The notes beneath the pieces were generated by a model that searched no databases, had not been told where the DNA came from, and worked only from the letters and a program-made list of their open reading frames with translations. This document shows, one piece after another, positions 32,468-33,697 of a stretch of DNA of 33,697 bases. The first letter of the stretch is position 1; each line of letters begins with the position of its first letter. Source of the DNA: Actinomycetes bacterium (lineage in GTDB: Bacteria; Actinomycetota; Acidimicrobiia; Acidimicrobiales; Palsa-688); NCBI GenBank assembly GCA_021808785.1, contig JAKBAX010000008.1, forward strand, positions 1 through 33,697, given 5' to 3'. Both the position numbers and the translations under genes were made by a program.

Positions 32468-32511
32468 CGAACGCCGGCGTTCGGGCTGGTCACAGCCTTG
32501 GACGCCGGCGT
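32468..32511. repeat. Palindromic GC-rich elements after tRNA-Gln
   Basis: CGAACGCCGGCGTTCG (32468-32483) is a perfect 16-bp palindrome just past the tRNA. Its core ACGCCGGCGT recurs at 32502-32511. The first copy could fold as a terminator stem; the pair could equally be an operator for the genes that follow. No T-tract is present. The stretch to 32570 holds nothing else recognisable. Confidence 0.55.
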
Positions 32512-32570
32512 GAGATGCACTGAAGTGGACCTCGTGATCACGGATTGGTCACAACTCGAGTCGACCGCCT

Positions 32571-32846
32571 ATGGCTGTTATCAAGCTGGAGGAAAGGGTC
32601 CTCGATTCCATTGCCCGCCGGCTGGTGCCGGTACTGGGTGAGCGGGGGATCGTCACGGCCGACGTCGCTGAGATCGACAGCGTAGAGCGGTGGCGCAGGG
32701 CCGCCCGGCGCGCCGGTCGTCACCTGGGTCATCCGGTCCGGACGGCGGTATCCACGGACGGCACGATGGTCTGGGCGGTCATGGAGAGGGCGGTGCAGCT
32801 TCCTCCTGGATTAGCGACTTTCCGCCCCGGCGTACGCACAGAGTGA
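32571..32846 (+). CDS. Small hypothetical protein
   Basis: This 91-residue basic protein is not one I recognise. An acidic/hydrophobic N-terminal helix (IKLEERVLDSIARRLVPVL) leads to a middle rich in arginine (ERWRRAARRAGRHLG), and the C-terminus reads VSTDGTMVWAVMERAV. The ATG at 32571 has no clear ribosome-binding site. It could be a DNA-binding or regulatory accessory protein of the toxin-antitoxin region. It ends 13 bp before the antitoxin gene, overlapping its promoter. Confidence 0.5.
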   Translation: MAVIKLEERVLDSIARRLVPVLGERGIVTADVAEIDSVERWRRAARRAGRHLGHPVRTAVSTDGTMVWAVMERAVQLPPGLATFRPGVRTE

Positions 32847-32847
32847 G

Positions 32848-32853
32848 TACGCT
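32848..32853 (+). promoter_or_regulatory. -10-like hexamer TACGCT before a leaderless start (antitoxin gene)
   Basis: TACGCT ends 6 nt before the ATG at 32860. No Shine-Dalgarno sequence intervenes, so a leaderless antitoxin-toxin mRNA is likely. Confidence 0.45.
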
Positions 32854-32859
32854 TGAAGC

Positions 32860-33144
32860 ATGAGCTCGCTCGAGCAGAAGACCCGTGGGCGGATCAACCT
32901 ACGGGTGGACCCGGACCAAGAGGCTCGGCTGCGCGCAGCAGCTGAGGCCAACGGAGAGACCCTGACCGGCTTCATGCTGGCAGCGGCGACCGAGCGAGCA
33001 GACCAGGTTCTCGAGCGGGCCGGGCGCATCGCCATCAGCTCGGCAGCGTTCGAACGCTTCGTCTCTGCCCTTGAAGGCCGGCCCGAGCCAATGCCCACTG
33101 TGAGCCGTTACGCTCGAGAAGCCGGCCCGATTCCCGCTCGGTGA
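32860..33144 (+). CDS. DUF1778 (TacA-type) antitoxin
   Basis: This 94-residue ribbon-helix-helix protein has an N-terminal strand-helix-helix INLRVDPDQEARLRAAAEA, then TLTGFMLAAATERADQVL, which is the DUF1778 DNA-binding fold. The C-terminal half (residues 55-94, with FERFVSALEGRPEP) is the segment that wraps and neutralises the acetyltransferase toxin. The stop overlaps the toxin start (GTGA), the usual arrangement for TacAT modules. It probably represses its own promoter at 32848. The pair sits close to a tRNA gene, a frequent landing place for accessory DNA. Confidence 0.9.
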   Translation: MSSLEQKTRGRINLRVDPDQEARLRAAAEANGETLTGFMLAAATERADQVLERAGRIAISSAAFERFVSALEGRPEPMPTVSRYAREAGPIPAR

Positions 33145-33647
33145 CCACCGACGAGCTTCGGCCCGTCGAGCTCCTATCCTCTGCGCATCGCCTCGAGCGG
33201 TTCGATTCCGGAGTCAACGAACTCGACCGCTGGCTTCGAAACAGCGCGCACGTCGCGGCGTCGGCCGGCACCGCGGCGACCTACTTACTGTGCAGAGACG
33301 ACGTGGTGGTGGGCTACTACGCGCTGGCCATGAGCGCGGTCGCTCACACCGGGGCGCCGTCGCGCCTTCGGCGAGGGATGCCCGACCCGGTGCCCGTGGT
33401 GCTGGTAGCTCGCCTAGCAATCGACCGCCACGAGCAGGGCCAACGCTTGGGCGGCCATCTCCTTGTCGATGCCCTGCGCCGTTGTGTACGCGGCGGGCAT
33501 GAGTTCGGCGCTCGGGCCGTGGTCATCGACGCCATCGACGAGCGAGCGGCCCAGTTCTACCGGCACTTCGACTTTCACGACCTCGACCAGGGACGCCTGT
33601 GGCGGCGCCTTAGTGACATCGCCACTGCCCTCGGAGCCAGCGAATAG
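33141..33647 (+). CDS. GNAT-family toxin (TacT-like)
   Basis: This 168-residue acetyltransferase toxin partners the DUF1778 antitoxin. TacT enzymes acetylate the amino group of charged aminoacyl-tRNAs and stop translation. The family pattern is clear: FDSGVNELDRWLRNSA near the start, VVGYYALAMSAV, the acetyl-CoA-binding ARLAIDRHEQGQRLGGHLL, then AVVIDAIDERAAQFYRHFDF with a tyrosine in the catalytic position. The glycine-rich loop reads QGQRLGG, a mild variation on Q-G-x-G-L-G. The GTG at 33141 overlaps the antitoxin stop by four bases. Nothing further is seen in 33648-33697. Confidence 0.92.
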   Translation: MTTDELRPVELLSSAHRLERFDSGVNELDRWLRNSAHVAASAGTAATYLLCRDDVVVGYYALAMSAVAHTGAPSRLRRGMPDPVPVVLVARLAIDRHEQGQRLGGHLLVDALRRCVRGGHEFGARAVVIDAIDERAAQFYRHFDFHDLDQGRLWRRLSDIATALGASE

Positions 33648-33697
33648 GCGTCTCATCTAATCGGCGGTCAAGGACGCTTCCCTGTCGGGATACTGGG

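Overview
The window is high-GC DNA with short intergenic gaps, many ATGA/GTGA stop-start overlaps and frequent GTG/TTG starts. Ergothioneine genes, a mycobacterial-type KdpF/A/D/E set, DUF2630, an LCP cell-wall ligase, and GltX next to a tRNA-Gln with a U1-A72 pair all point to an actinomycete. An Acidimicrobiia-like lineage is my best guess; no rRNA or other taxonomic marker is present to prove it.

Layout. 1-4257: potassium module. The kdp operon (small membrane ORF, kdpF, kdpA, start of kdpB) reads leftward; a short KdpD-type histidine kinase and KdpE read rightward from the same intergenic region. 4408-13425: one dense leftward cluster. In transcription order it holds a sulfide:quinone-oxidoreductase-like flavoprotein, a TusE/DsrC-like protein, a DsrE-like protein, an unknown protein, a GNAT with an extra C-terminal domain, an acetyl-CoA-synthetase-like ligase, 2-oxoacid dehydrogenase E1-alpha, E1-beta and E2, and an acyl carrier protein. 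A DosR-box-like inverted repeat lies at each end. 13584-15043: a MenG/UbiE-like methyltransferase and an unrecognised membrane protein. 15052-15594: a decayed membrane-anchored EAL protein. 15700-21779: an alpha/beta hydrolase, an ABC-F ATPase, a TetR regulator, an LCP ligase and a histone-deacetylase-like enzyme. 21927-24179: egtB-egtD. 24192-27032: a thiolase-like (Ltp2-type) protein, a DUF35 protein and a CoA-transferase/hydrolase family protein. 27107-29884: a tyrosine phosphatase, an aldehyde dehydrogenase and DUF2630. 30043-32464: a sigma-70 factor, gltX and tRNA-Gln(CTG). 32571-33647: a small unknown gene and a TacA/TacT-type toxin-antitoxin pair.

How the genes may work together. The 4.4-13.4 kb cluster is the most unusual part. 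It combines persulfide handling (SQR, DsrE, TusE) with a lipoyl-dependent acyl-generating complex, an acyl-CoA ligase and an ACP. The kdp genes next to it and the DosR-like boxes suggest a hypoxia or energy-limitation island; this is inference.

Recurring promoter pattern. Seven genes have a TANNNT hexamer (four of them exactly TAGCTT) 6-9 nt before the start codon and no Shine-Dalgarno sequence. This suggests that leaderless transcription is common in this genome.
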